Below the pieces are notes generated by a model. That model saw nothing but the letters and a program-made list of their open reading frames with translations, was not told where the DNA came from and made no database searches. 64,000 nt of DNA from Perilla frutescens. Its lineage: Eukaryota; Streptophyta; Magnoliopsida; Lamiales; Lamiaceae. The stretch is from assembly GCA_026008535.1 (NCBI GenBank), contig BRKX01000018.1:24684088-24748087 (forward strand), given 5' to 3'. Position 1 is the stretch's first letter. Each line of letters begins with the position of its first letter. Both the position numbers and the translations under genes were made by a program. This document shows positions 1-11,640 of this stretch, one piece after another.

Positions 1-356
1 TGAAAGAGATAAATCAGAATTGAGATGGAATAAATCTTTATATATCAATGTAAGTGTACTACACTAGGATTATCATAATGCTTCATTAACTTAGTGAATA
101 CAATATTTCAACATATGACAAATGCTTTGTTAACATACAGTATCATAATGCTGATGAATCAGTATTAATATTATAAGTGTAAGATCATTTCATTACCTTG
201 TTATTGCCTTTTTATTTACGAAAATTACCACAGTATTTGCATTAAATCTCAGCCATTATATCATTTCATTTGATAGTGTAAGATATGCTTCTAGTTCTCA
301 CATTAGGAAAATAGTCTCATTTGATTCATCCGCGCGCGCGTGCATGTTCATTAACT
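1..356. other. AT-rich intergenic DNA, no gene seen
   Basis: No coding signal or recognisable element was found here. A short CG alternation (about 331-340) is the only low-complexity feature. Confidence 0.5.
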
Positions 357-615
357 AGGTCTGATGGTTGATTCATATAGGCTAATTGAATTTTTCAATA
401 TGATTAAGAAAATTATTGGAAAAGACAATTTAAAAAATAAACTTCCTAATATGCTCATATGTATTTTCTTTGACAATGAATTAATGCTTAATGTAAACAT
501 ATTGAATAAGTATATATATATATATATATTAGTAAATGAGCTAAATATATATAGAATATAATAGGACATTCAAAAAATAAATATAAGCCTGTATGAATGA
601 GAGGGAGGAAGTATT
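357..615. mobile_element. Degenerate MITE, copy A
   Basis: This stretch resembles the element at 657 onward: both contain a shared core beginning around ATTAAGAAAA, an AATTAAT block, an AT-dinucleotide run and an AGGACAT-CAAAAAA block near the right end. It ends in AGAGGGAGGAAGTA, close to the GGAGGGAGTA terminus of Tc1/mariner-type (Stowaway-like) MITEs. The left end is too decayed to place exactly. It holds no protein gene; the short ORFs on both strands come from the AT-rich palindromic core. Confidence 0.4.
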
Positions 616-656
616 TTTATCTAGTTGAGTTGGGGAGGGAAATTTAAGATATACTA

Positions 657-840
657 CTCCTCCTTCCGTCCAAATAAGATAGACTGATTGGGATTTTCAC
701 AGATATTAAGAAAAATATTAGGAAAGATAATTAATCAAAAATTTTCATAATATGCTTCTATTCATTTATCGGACAGTGAATTAATATTTAATATGAACAT
801 ATATATATTAAATATGAATATATATATATATAGTAGTTAG

Positions 841-875
<35 letters not shown>

Positions 876-2260
876 ATATATTAGGACATCCAAAAAAGAA
901 AAATAAGGGTATCTTTGATGGGTGTCGAAACCAACAAAAATAAACCTGCTTTTTAAAATCAAATTAAATTGAGATAGTAGCGAGTAGGGTCGATCCACAG
1001 AGATTGGGAAATTAAATATAAATCTTTTTATCTAAATTCCTAGAACTAAGGAGGGGTTTTGAAGATTGGAATTAAAGTAAATAAACGAGAAAATCAAATT
1101 AATAACAGAGAAATAAAATAACCGACGAAGATCAAATATAGAGAAAGATCTAGCTCGAGAATAATCTCAACTACAAACTACACACATTGATCACTGATGC
1201 ACAGATATAATTCAACTCTCTCTCTAAATTGGCTATGGCTATTAGTACGACCTAACAACCTCGTTTTTCCTTAATTAATCGGCAATCAAGGTACGACCAT
1301 TGACTACTTTTCTAATCAATAGACAATCCGAGGTGCGACCTTAGAATTTAATCTATCAACAACTTTAAGATCTAGAGAAACACCAATTCTAATCCACAGA
1401 GATTCATACGATGACCTGTTCAAATTAGGTTATAAATCTCCAAAGTGTCGAAAGCGGGACTGTTTACCCCCAATCTATCCAATTGTGCTAATTAGGCAAA
1501 TAATCTAAACAATTACAGATCTAGATTATTCACTAGCAAGAAATCATTCCAACAATCATACAACGCGCGCAAATTGCACAATTATCAAAACGATAACAGA
1601 AATCACAAACGGAAGATTTATAAATAAAGAGAGAATTAAATTATGATAAAACCAAATTCAATCTCACAAACGTGTAGCACCGGAGTCTCGATTATCCTCT
1701 CGCTAGATAGAAAACTACGAACTCATAAAAGAGAAAATAAAATAAAACAGAAGAAAGAAGAATCAAAGACGTGTTCTCCCTCTGTTCCGCCTCCTGATGT
1801 CTGCCCTCTTCTTCAGCGTAAAATCTGAATATATAATCCCATGGCAGCGTGTTCTCTCTCTCTCCTCTATCCTAATGGTAAGTCTCTTACTCCTTTTAGA
1901 ACTCTGATTCTCTTTACTTCTGCAGAAATCGCGTATTATGTGCATTAAATTCGCCCATCTTTAAAACAACTGGGACCCACTTGAGATTTGAGAGATAAAA
2001 TCCGTCCACAGACTGGGGCGTGACCTGCCTTATTTGCCATTAGCTCCTGGACAACTACTCATCACAATTCTTTAACAACTTTGATCCCAAAATGATTGTT
2101 TTGACCTTCTTTCCTACAAAACCTTTTTATTCCCTTGCAAAACTCAAAAGATCATTAATTCCAACAAATAAACCAACAACAAAGCTTGGTAAAATAAGGG
2201 AAAATCACCCAAAAATAGGTGCAAATATGCGACTTGTCAATCTTATTGGAACAAAGTGGG
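657..2260. mobile_element. Tc1/mariner-type MITE split by a solo LTR
   Basis: The left terminus CTCCTTCCGTCCAAATAAGA (658-677, with one extra T) and the right end read in reverse (CCCACTTTGTTCCAATAAGA) are imperfect inverted repeats of the CTCCCTCCGTCC class. TA dinucleotides flank both ends (655-656 and 2261-2262). Removing the inserted LTR and one target copy leaves an element of about 275 bp, a normal MITE size. The left part is 657-915 and the right part 2245-2260. Confidence 0.65.
916..2239 (-). mobile_element. Solo LTR (Ty3/gypsy-like), minus orientation
   Basis: The element runs from TGATGGGTG to GACTTGTCA, so it has TG...CA ends, and is flanked by a perfect 5-bp direct repeat ATCTT at 911-915 and 2240-2244. 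There is no second LTR, primer-binding site or coding region, so it is a solo LTR left by LTR-LTR recombination. On the minus strand it begins with a TGACAAG-TCGCATATTTGCACC-like start and ends near a 'CTCTGTGGATCGA' phrase. The 1.5-kb LTR at 18624 has a similar start and tail phrase, so the two may be related families. Family assignment is inference; the ends and target duplication are seen directly. Confidence 0.8.
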
Positions 2261-2261
2261 T

Positions 2262-5030
2262 ATCTATTAAATACAAACACTGATTATAAATTTTAAATAG
2301 TTTTTTTTATTTACACACACACTCGATCTGATGGTATTGAGGAAATTCAAACCTGTGACCTTTAATCTCTTCGAGTAACTCTACTACATCAGAGGTCATT
2401 CCCACCCGGACAAATAAATAATTTAAATGTCAAATGTGAATTGAGGTCATATACGCATACGAAACATAATATGCTGTTATTAATTTCAACAAGCATACTA
2501 ATAAATGAAAATATAACAACTAAGATCCCATTTGGTTGCAGCTTTTCCATTTTGATCATTTCTTGTCCAAGTTTTTGTAAGTATTTTTATTTTAATACAG
2601 TATATTTTACTGAAAAAGACATATTATATGTTATCTAAACTCGTCCATACAACTGTCAATAAAATTGAATATAATATATATAATCTCATTTTCAAAAATA
2701 AAAAATAATAATATCTCGGCGGCAAGACTCACACCTCTCTCCCTATATATATTATAATTAAATGATTCAAAAGCTACCCTACCGGCTACCGCAAACAATA
2801 GTATAAGTGTGTAAGGGTCGAGTCTTGTTTTACAAATCGAAATTTATAAAACTGATCTAGATTTAAATTGAAATGCAACACAATACCAACAAAATACAAA
2901 TAAGTTATTGTATATGAATTTGGATTCCAATTTTAGCCCATCTTATTAATTAGTGTATAATAAATGTATAATAGTCATTACTTCTATATCAATTGTAATA
3001 TTCACAATCTATTTATTTTATTTGTATGAAATAACGATGGTTTTTTCGCCAATTAAAACATTGTTCGAAATGCCTAATGCACAATAAAACATTTCCCTTT
3101 TAAGAAATACGGTACAAGCTACATTTTTCACCGTATTGTACATGTAATTTAAAATATCACACTATTACATTAATATCATAATAATGTTAAAAAAAGTAGG
3201 TTAATTGTGAGATTAAAAAGTTAGATGAGAAGATATAAATATGTTAAATCCACTTTGAAATGAGATGATCTCTTATAGCTATTGTTTATTTTCAAATTAT
3301 ATCTTCATCATATTAACCTCTCTTCTTTAATTTGTTGGTAGGTCACGAGAGCAACTCTACTACAGGAAAAGTAACAATATTTGAAATAGGTTTAATATTT
3401 ACTAAATAATGTACAGGTAAAACAAAATAACAAAAAATAAAAAATAAAACTAAAATGCAATTCGTGATTTGTTATATGAGACTCGAAACGGACCATTTAC
3501 ATCTAAACCAGGCTACTAATTGCCTTTTGCATGATCGACAATAATTGGTATCTCTTGTAACTCTGACAAAACCAACATCTTTAAATAATGTCCTTCTCCT
3601 TGTTTCTTCTTAATTTGGCACAACACACAGTATTCTGATGATCCAACATCCTCAAACAAGCCCTACAAAATCTCACCACCATAATCTAGAAAGGGAATCG
3701 CTGGCAAGCCCAATTTGAGGGTAGTGGTAACTTTATATATCATGGTCACAATAATGGTACGTGTATGTTCAGCTCGATTCGATTCTAAAAGAATAATGAA
3801 GATATATATCTATTCTCCAATAAACTCAATTACGCCACCTCCATAATAGTGAAATTGCCGCCAGAGGGAGTACAAGCGTGCAAGGAGGAGTACCACTATC
3901 AGCTCCGCTTGACACCAACGAAACGCTTCCAACCCCTGCTATTTCCCCTCCACTTGATTTCTTGCTGCACCAGCACCAATAAAATATGTCAATTTAATTA
4001 TTTATTATGCTATTCAACACTAATCCCCATCCACCAATAAAAACCAAATAATTCTACGCCACAAAACAACTTTTTGCTATTTCCTAGTTAAATGTCATTA
4101 AATTATTTTGCCGATTGCACTTCGTCGTCATTAAACAAAAAAATTAATCATTTAATTATTGAAATAATTTTAACACACCAAATCGCACAAAAAGTACGCA
4201 AGCCATCGATCATGGGCGGTGGCGCTATTCTTAAGAATAATCATAATAATTATTTGGGTAACACGTCAGCCGAATAATAATAATAATAATAATAATTATA
4301 ATACTTCCTTTATATTGCATTTCAACATTAAACGTCAAGTTCTATTTACAATTTTGTTTTACATGCTTAATATGTTGAAGTAATAAAATATATTAATTGT
4401 TTAAATGTTATTATAAGTAGTGATCTGCAGAAACGCAGTAGTGTTTGGGTATTTTATTGAATTGATTTAGCACCCGTACGTGTACCATTGAATAAACTAG
4501 TAAATAATTATGTTAAATCATGAGACAATTATGATATATTGATAACCGTCCAAAATAGTAAAGTCGTTAAAAAAAGAAGAGCGAATCAAAGCATGCAATA
4601 GTAATGAGGTTCGGAAAGTGCACATGGCCACAACCTAGGTGCCAACATTCAGATCACTAGTTCAAAAAGTGAATGAAATAATAAAAGGAATTTCCAAATT
4701 TGGTGTGGACAGAAACAAATAGAACGATGTTAATTTATCCCAAATTCAAGTATTAAGCCATTAGCTGGTAATTAAACAATCGCACATGTTACCCATCAAA
4801 CACATTCGTCACTTTGCGTTAGTATATACTTGTAATCCATGTGACTATGTTTCTAGCTATTACATACATTTGAAGAAAATGGGCAATTCAAAAGCCACTT
4901 TAATTCTATATGCACTTCTCCCTTATAACCCTAGTTTCATCTTAATTCATTCCAAATAAATTGATGATTAATTATTATAGGTAACGTAACATATTTCAAT
5001 TTTCAAGTATCTAGGCGACTAATTAACTAG
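2262..5030. other. AT-rich intergenic DNA, no gene seen
   Basis: Six-frame reading gives only short ORFs without family resemblance. An AAT microsatellite lies at about 4276-4296. Downstream sequence of the thaumatin-like gene (about 4900-5030) shows no clear additional exon. Confidence 0.5.
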
Positions 5031-5979
5031 CTAGTTGTACAGAAGAAGAAGAAGAATGAGTCGTCGTTTAAAAGTTACTATAATAAGGCTTGGTGAAATT
5101 ATATACCTGGCGGAAGGAGTTGGACAAAAAGTGACGATGTAGTCGGCGGAGGCACACGTAAACGTACTGGTTCTGTCGTCGTAAGCGTAGCTGTATGCCC
5201 GAGGGCAGGCATTCTTGAACGCCTGCGAATACTGGCTGGGCCCACAAGTATCCGGCGTCGCGTACGCCCCGCTGCAGCAATACTCGGCCTCTCCGAACGC
5301 CTCGCACGCACTCCTGCACGCCACGCATTCGCCACCCCCGCTAGTGCTCATCACCTTCAGCTCCGACGGGCACGACTCGTTCAGGTCGGACACGCAGCCC
5401 GTGCTCGAACAATTCCCGCCGGCGCCGCCCTGCGGGACCACCAGCATTGGCAGATTGTAGCCGTCCACCAGGCTGACGTCGTAGAAATCGAGGCCACCGG
5501 ACCCGTTGAGCGTGAACTCGGCCAGTGTGGCCGGGGGTACCGCGCCTGCGCCGGAGCATTCGACGGTGCCGGAGCCGCAGTCTGCGGTTGCGCAGGTGAA
5601 TTTGCCGGTGGCGGGATCTTGTGAGCAGAGTGTCCTCCCCCAAATGCGGCCGGACCAGGAGGTGGGGACGGAGATGGGGAATGAGTCGCCGGATTCGAGA
5701 GTGAGCCCGGTGGTGGAGAGCGGCTGAGTGCCGGCGCCCGAGAGTATTCCCGGCCAGACTGTGTAGCTGCATTGATTTACTAATGTGAATGTCGCCGATA
5801 ATACGGTCCGAACTGCGTTTGAAGGAATGCAGAGTAATTCAATGAATTAGAACGTTACTGAAATGTTAGAAAGAAAAAAAAAGAAAGTAAATTAGATGAA
5901 ATATGAAATATGCACCTGTGAGTGAGAGCATGAGGGGTGACCAGAGAAGGATGAGAGAGAAATGGTGTGGTCTGCCCAT
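5031..5979 (-). CDS. Thaumatin-like protein (PR-5 family), two exons
   Basis: This is a secreted pathogenesis-related-5/thaumatin-like protein; the family acts in the apoplast or vacuole in defence and stress responses, some members binding or cleaving beta-glucans. Exon 1 is 5979-5916, exon 2 is 5812-5031, and a 103-bp GT-AG intron lies between them. The joined frame gives 281 residues. Residues 1 to about 25 form a hydrophobic signal peptide. The thaumatin signature (GKFTCATADCGSGTVEC) lies at residues 91-107. The acidic-cleft residues are present: Arg in GRTLC, Glu in AEFTL, Asp in LDFYD and DGYN, Asp in TPDTC. There are 17 cysteines against the usual 16; the likely extra one is in GGGEC. 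The canonical end is VTFCP; a tail of about 24 residues follows, rich in Leu. A good donor-like CAG/GTATAT sits just after the TPSA codons, so a further 3' exon and a different C terminus remain possible. The exons are GC-rich compared with the flanks. Confidence 0.9.
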
Positions 5980-6134
5980 TTTGGTTAGAGAATTATAATA
6001 CAGATGTAGAAAGGGAAATTGAGCGTGTTTAGTTGGTGAGGAAGTGAAGAAAAATGAGAGAATAGTTGGGATTAGGAGATCTACTTCAATTGTTAATGGT
6101 GGCAACTTACTTGATCATGCCCAAGCGGACGCCC

Positions 6135-6142
6135 TTATATAG
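6135..6142 (-). promoter_or_regulatory. TATA box of the thaumatin-like gene
   Basis: On the minus strand the sequence CTATATAAG lies about 155 bp upstream of the ATG at 5979, a normal plant TATA position for a 5' UTR of roughly 120 bp. The transcription start is inferred, not seen. Confidence 0.6.
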
Positions 6143-7900
6143 GCCAACGGGAACTTAATCTCAGACTCAGAGACTCTAATAATTGTTGTCTTTTTATCAT
6201 TTTCTCCCGTCCCCCTAATAAAAAATAAAAATAAATCACTTTCTTAATTTATTTCATGGGCATTAATTTTTTTATTTTATTAATATATATTTATTCAATA
6301 TTCTTTAAATTTTACGATCCTTTTTATTTGAATTATTACGTAAATGTATAATTAGAGAAGAATTATGATTAATTATGACACGGATGTAGTATATTCATCA
6401 ATAAGTTGCTTCCAACTATTATCCATTTCATAACTAGCATAGTGAATATCATTAATGTTCCGTCATATATATAATTCTCGAGAAAATTTACCTAAACATA
6501 TTAATATGCCATAACATAAAACTCCCTTGGAAGGATCTATTATAATGACTGTGTTAATGAAATTAATGTTGTTTTGAATATTATATATTCGGGTGTATTA
6601 GTAAAATAAAAAAAATATAAATATTGATTTTATTTCCCAAGATAAATATTAATAAGAATATATGATCGTGTTGACATTGATAAGCTCAAGTTGCGGCCTG
6701 CTTCATTTTCTTCTCTCTCTCTGTAAACAATATTTCATTTTTCTTTTGTAAAATTTTGATATAGGTTAGAGGAAGTAATTATACTGTGGTGGAGGTAATA
6801 ACATAGTTATGGTATGCCGCATGGGTCCAGGTGTGTTGCAATGCATGCCGAATGAGAGGTGACAATATCAGAGGTGGGCCCAACTGTTTTGCAACGGTAA
6901 TAACCTCTATGCGCGAATCAGAATGTCTGCATCCTAATTCACTAAATGATGATGCTCGTGAATTTGTCCCGGCCTTGGCCTTCCAAACTAAACAAATTAA
7001 ATTAATTCTCCCCCCTTCACTTTCATCTATTTCCATTTTTATGTAACTAATTACTAACCATTTCCAATGAAGGAACTACTTGTTCTTTTCAATTATAACT
7101 AATTGGTTATGAATTTCTCGTAATACTTCAAACTTGTATTTTAATTTTGCATTTTTTTGTTGGTAATTTCATTAAAGATGCGAATTTTACAAGAATGTAA
7201 AAAAATGACAAATTTAATTGACTTTTTAGGATCATGACACATTATTAAAGATAAAATAAACTAAGGTGATTCAGAATAAAAGTTAGATGGTTAAAGTCTC
7301 CTAAGTATTTTCTTCGGCGTAGTTTGAGTGACTATTTACCTACACGTTTCAATTTTGTTTGTATATAAAAAGGTTCAAGAGTGAGTGGAACTTGCGGGTT
7401 TTATGCTTCTAACTTTGAAAATGAGGATTCTTACATGAAGTGAACTCTAGAAATCAAAGGTTTGCAACTAATAATTAACAATCTTTCAGTTTTGGGAGTT
7501 ATACATGTGGTTTAATGATGGAACATTTGAGAAAGTTCCTTTAAAGCCTCTCAATCCTCATTTGTAAAGACACCAAAATCATTCTCATTTTCCTCTCTTT
7601 TCTAGTTCTTTGTTCTCTCTTTGATAAAACTCGAGTTCAAGTTCGTGTTTGAAGATTGTGTTCCAAATTTATCAAGTAAGAGCATATTGTTCAGTTCGTC
7701 GGAAATAGTTCCGGTCTATCCGTTGTATCATGTGAATCAAACCTTCATATGAGGTGAATTTGGTTTAAGAAAAATGTGTTCTCACAAGCCTCAGGGGCGT
7801 TTTTTTTTAATTCTTGTTAATGTTATTTAGTATATTTCAAAATATTGTTAATTTAATCTTAAACTGTTGTAGTTATTACGTTGTTTTTGTCTAGCTGTGA
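6143..7900. other. Intergenic DNA, no gene seen
   Basis: AT-rich sequence with short ORFs of no recognisable family. From about 7380 the composition becomes more balanced and may be old repeat DNA, but no termini could be defined. Confidence 0.4.
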
Positions 7901-8761
7901 TGTGATATTTATTCTTCTTTGTTTTACATTTATTCTCGAGTCATACTTACAAGTATAAAAGCATATTACAATAGTGATGAAACGAGGTCGATCCACATGG
8001 AATAAGATACATAAACAAATGACAACAAGTACCACGACTATAGATGATCGGATTATCTAGATTTCAATTAAGTAAGAGTGTGATTTCATTCCAAAGATCC
8101 AAATGACATAAATGAAAAAGACCAAGCACAATATCACGAGCTATTTTAAACAAGGAAAATAAATTCTACACCAATGTAAAATATCAAGAACTTAAAGGAA
8201 ACGGTTTAAATGATAAGTAAAAGACAAGACTCTAGGACATGGATATACAATGCTCATCTTGAACACAACTAGGGTTACCTCTACAAACATGCTTGTTCAT
8301 AGACAGGAAGACCACAAGATTCATAATTGCATCTCTCGAATATCACTTATATTCGGATATGATAAGGATGATTATCTCTAACACATTCTAAGATCACACC
8401 TACTAAAAGCACAAATGGTCTATTTTTCTTCCACATAATCAACATTCACTCAAGAACACAACTACATAGATTCAATCCCTACATGCTTTATTATCACAAA
8501 ATCTATCAAATAATGTGAATCAAACATTTGATGCCAAATGAAGGCCACTCAAACAACATCATGCATGAACAAGTAGGAATCGAAAATTTGATCAAACTAT
8601 AATCATAGATTAAACCATAGATGAGAACAAGATTCACAATGCTTTTCACATCCTAGAGCCCTAGGGCTCTAGCCAACCATAGTTATATCCAAAGCAAGAA
8701 CAAAGGAGAAAATAGCATAAACCATCATAAATACAAGTAAGAAAGAAAAGGGGAAGATAGA
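7901..8761. mobile_element. LTR-like repeat remnant, ends undefined
   Basis: The phrase GAGGTCGATCCACATGG at about 7985 resembles the tail phrase of the LTRs at 916 and 18624 read in reverse, and the rest has the same A-rich non-coding character. No target duplication or TG...CA ends could be identified, so this is a tentative call. Confidence 0.3.
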
Positions 8762-8762
8762 A

Positions 8763-10000
8763 CTGTTGGAAAAATTGGATTAATAAAGTGAGCCGTGACT
8801 CATTTTATCCAATTTTTGGTGACTGACTTATTTAAGTTTGAAGGAATTAAATAGCGTACGATTGATCTATGTTTGTAGTAGATAATCATAGTATTTTCTC
8901 AAATCCGATTTTTCGGTAAGTGAGAAATAAGTGGTTGAAGTCGGTCACACGATTGGGCATTTATTGTGTGTGGGATAATGTGTGTAAAACACATTTAATG
9001 ATCCCACATTGATTTCTTAACTTAGTTAAGAGGTGTATTTAAGTGTATTAACACTTAAGTGTAATAACTAAGTGCACAAGGATATGGGCCATGAGCCCAC
9101 ACGCGCTCGTCCGTGCCCGTACCCGTGCCCGGCCCGGCTCGTGCTCGGCTCGTCTCATCCTCATCCTCGGACTTGAATCTTGGACTTTGGGTGGACTTTG
9201 GGCTTCCGGAGCTTAGTCGTTCCAGTTTTACAGTTCAAAAACGCATGTGGTTTCTGGAGCGGGTCCGATAGTATAATAATGTATGTAGTTCGATAGTATA
9301 ATTTAAATATGCTCCAAAACGCGTGTGCTCCAAAATGCGTGCGGTTTCGCCTACGGTTTCTGGCAGATTTATTTCGTGGGTGCACTTGATGGTGCACGTT
9401 CAGCCTTGAATGTGTAACTCTATAACTCCCACCTAGAGCTGGTGCGGTTTCTGGAATATTTATTTTGTGGGTGCACTTGATGGTGCACGTTTAGCCTTGA
9501 ATGTGTAACTCTGTAACTCCCACCTGGAGCTGGTGGAGTCAAAGTCTACAGCTGCCTTGAACACGTGTCGGGATCCGTCACGACATGGGACACCTGTCGG
9601 GATCTGCAGAAGGTAACTCCTGGAGGGGATTAGTTACAGAGCTATTGTCTGCATAAAGTTCCCTTCGAGTCAATAGCTTCCCAGTTCTCGACGTTGTCTA
9701 GTTCGCAGGAGCCTTGCCGGAATTGTGGTGCTACTGCCGGAAGGACGAAGCCGTTTCATCTTTGAGAGAAAATCCGCCTAACCGTGAGCACTAGCCGGGG
9801 CGTATTTGTCTTGCGGAGAGAGGTCCACTCGACTCGGCTTGCCGGAATCAACTTTCCATATTTACTTTATTTAAAGTTTATTGTATTTATTCTACTACTG
9901 TTCTTGAAGTGTGCACTAGATTAATTGTCATTTATTTTGACAAATCATATGTTGTGCTTGTCATGGTTCTTGCAGAGTTCCAATTCACGATCCTTATCCA
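8763..10000 (+). mobile_element. Copia-like LTR remnant
   Basis: It begins TGTTGGAAAAATTGG, a typical Ty1/copia LTR start. It contains a GC-rich block of CGTGCCCGTACCCGTGCC type at 9100-9155 and a two-copy direct repeat of about 91 bp starting near 9354 and 9445 (GTGCACTTGATGGTGCACG in each). No convincing primer-binding site or matching second LTR is visible. Sequence to about 10330 may be derived from the internal region, but its ORF (10032-10328) was not recognised. The right border is approximate. Confidence 0.4.
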
Positions 10001-10560
10001 CTGTGAAACTTAAGGAACATTTCAAACTAATGTGTCTGACTTGAAGAGAATGATGTTTCTCAAGATGTTCAGGACGATGGTCCTAACGACTACTGATGGC
10101 AGTTTCCTTATGGAGAAACAGACCATGGGCTTCCAATTCTTAATGGGTGAAGCTAGGTATTTGACTGCCGCCTTCGTGGAGATTCACCTTAATCACCAAA
10201 GGAAGGCTCCTGTTCAAGAAGGCAAGAAATCCTATCAACATGGAAACGAATTTCATAGGGCAAGACTCGAAGAAGGAAGGCAGTGTCTACTAGTGTTGTT
10301 CCCCATAGTATTCAACGTGAAGTTCTAGTAATTTAGTTTATCTAGTACAAACAACATTGGGTACCGTGTTGCTACTGAAGATCGTAATCTCACGGAGGTT
10401 GCAAGAGAGATCAAGTGTGGGCACTTGGGTCGTATGTAATTCCTACCGTTTTAGTCCGTTGACAAAGGGGTAGTGTCCGAAAGGTCGTTTAGATAGGTGG
10501 TCCTGTTGTACAAGTCCTTGTCAAAAACTAACTTTAAAGGAGTGAATTGATTTTCTATTG

Positions 10561-11392
10561 AGCGAGGCCTCATGCACTAAACTGAGTAATCATATCTTGT
10601 GTCATTTTATATTTTCATTATTTATGTTCTTCGTGTATAAATCATATAACTGAACATATAAAAGGACAATAAGATAAACAAGCTACACTGATTACATTTT
10701 ATCAATAAATATTGATATGATATAAATCTATAATTAATGTTCGGTGTAGCGTCTATATATTCTGTAGGATAAAGATAACGTGGATTTTGGTTTTGGTAGC
10801 ATAGTTGGAGTCATAGTGCATGTATGATGTTCGGAAATGGCAGGGCACGTAGACAAGAAACGGGCCGATTTAGTTCCTGAATTGAACACGTAGCAGTGTA
10901 GCATGCATCTACTCAAAAAAGCATAACACATATTTAATTCATTAAAGAGGTATGAATTCATTCCTGCCTGCAGCGACTGCGTAGGCGGTTGTCAATCAGC
11001 TTCACTTTTTTTCACAGTACTAAAGTTTTGGGCGCTACCCACAAAACATGCTAATGCTAATCATTGAAGATATTAATTTGGTATAGTCCAAATTGTCCTA
11101 AAAAAAACTGCCATCTGTCCCAAGTTACGATTAATTGGCTATAGGAGTATAGAACTTCATTCCAACTTTATGATTGTGCAGTTTTTAGATTAAATCAAAA
11201 AATGATATCCATGCTAGAGAAAAAATATAAATAAATGACGATAGATAATAAAACATTAATGTAAAGCTCAATAGGCGTAGGGCATTACATATACTGTATA
11301 TTTTTGGCTATTTAATGTGTTGTTTATTAGTTTTCTTATGTTCATGTCGAATTAATTATTAGCAATTTAAACCCTCCAGATCAGAGAAATTA
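10561..11392. other. Intergenic DNA, no gene seen
   Basis: AT-rich sequence with no recognisable element or coding region. Confidence 0.4.
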
Positions 11393-11640
11393 ATACTCCC
11401 TCCATTTCACAATAAGTGTTATTCTAGCACTTTAATTTTATTTTACAAAAAGTGTCATTCTCCACAATCGAGGTAAAAATTTCTGATTTTTCTCATATTT
11501 TCCGTCATTTAATACATTCAAACAACCATATTTAGTTCATTTAATGTATTCATATAAGTGTGTATAAGGTAATTTGATTATCTAATTAATATAAGTGTAT
11601 TTACACTTATAATTTTCAGTTTATTCTCACTAGACACCAC
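11393..11640. mobile_element. Partial MITE (CTCCCTCC-type terminus)
   Basis: It starts TACTCCCTCCATTTCACAAT, the mariner/Stowaway-type terminus, and continues with the usual AAAAAGTGTCATTCT-like body. The opposite terminus was not found; the element probably runs into the LTR-like repeat that follows. Confidence 0.4.

Noticed and set aside
5099..5772. Several long overlapping ORFs in other frames and on the plus strand over the thaumatin-like gene
   Set aside because: They are shadows of a GC-rich coding exon; only one frame has the thaumatin signature and cysteine pattern.
10032..10328. 98-codon ORF downstream of the copia-like LTR, considered as gag
   Set aside because: No gag motif or zinc knuckle was visible; it remains unassigned.
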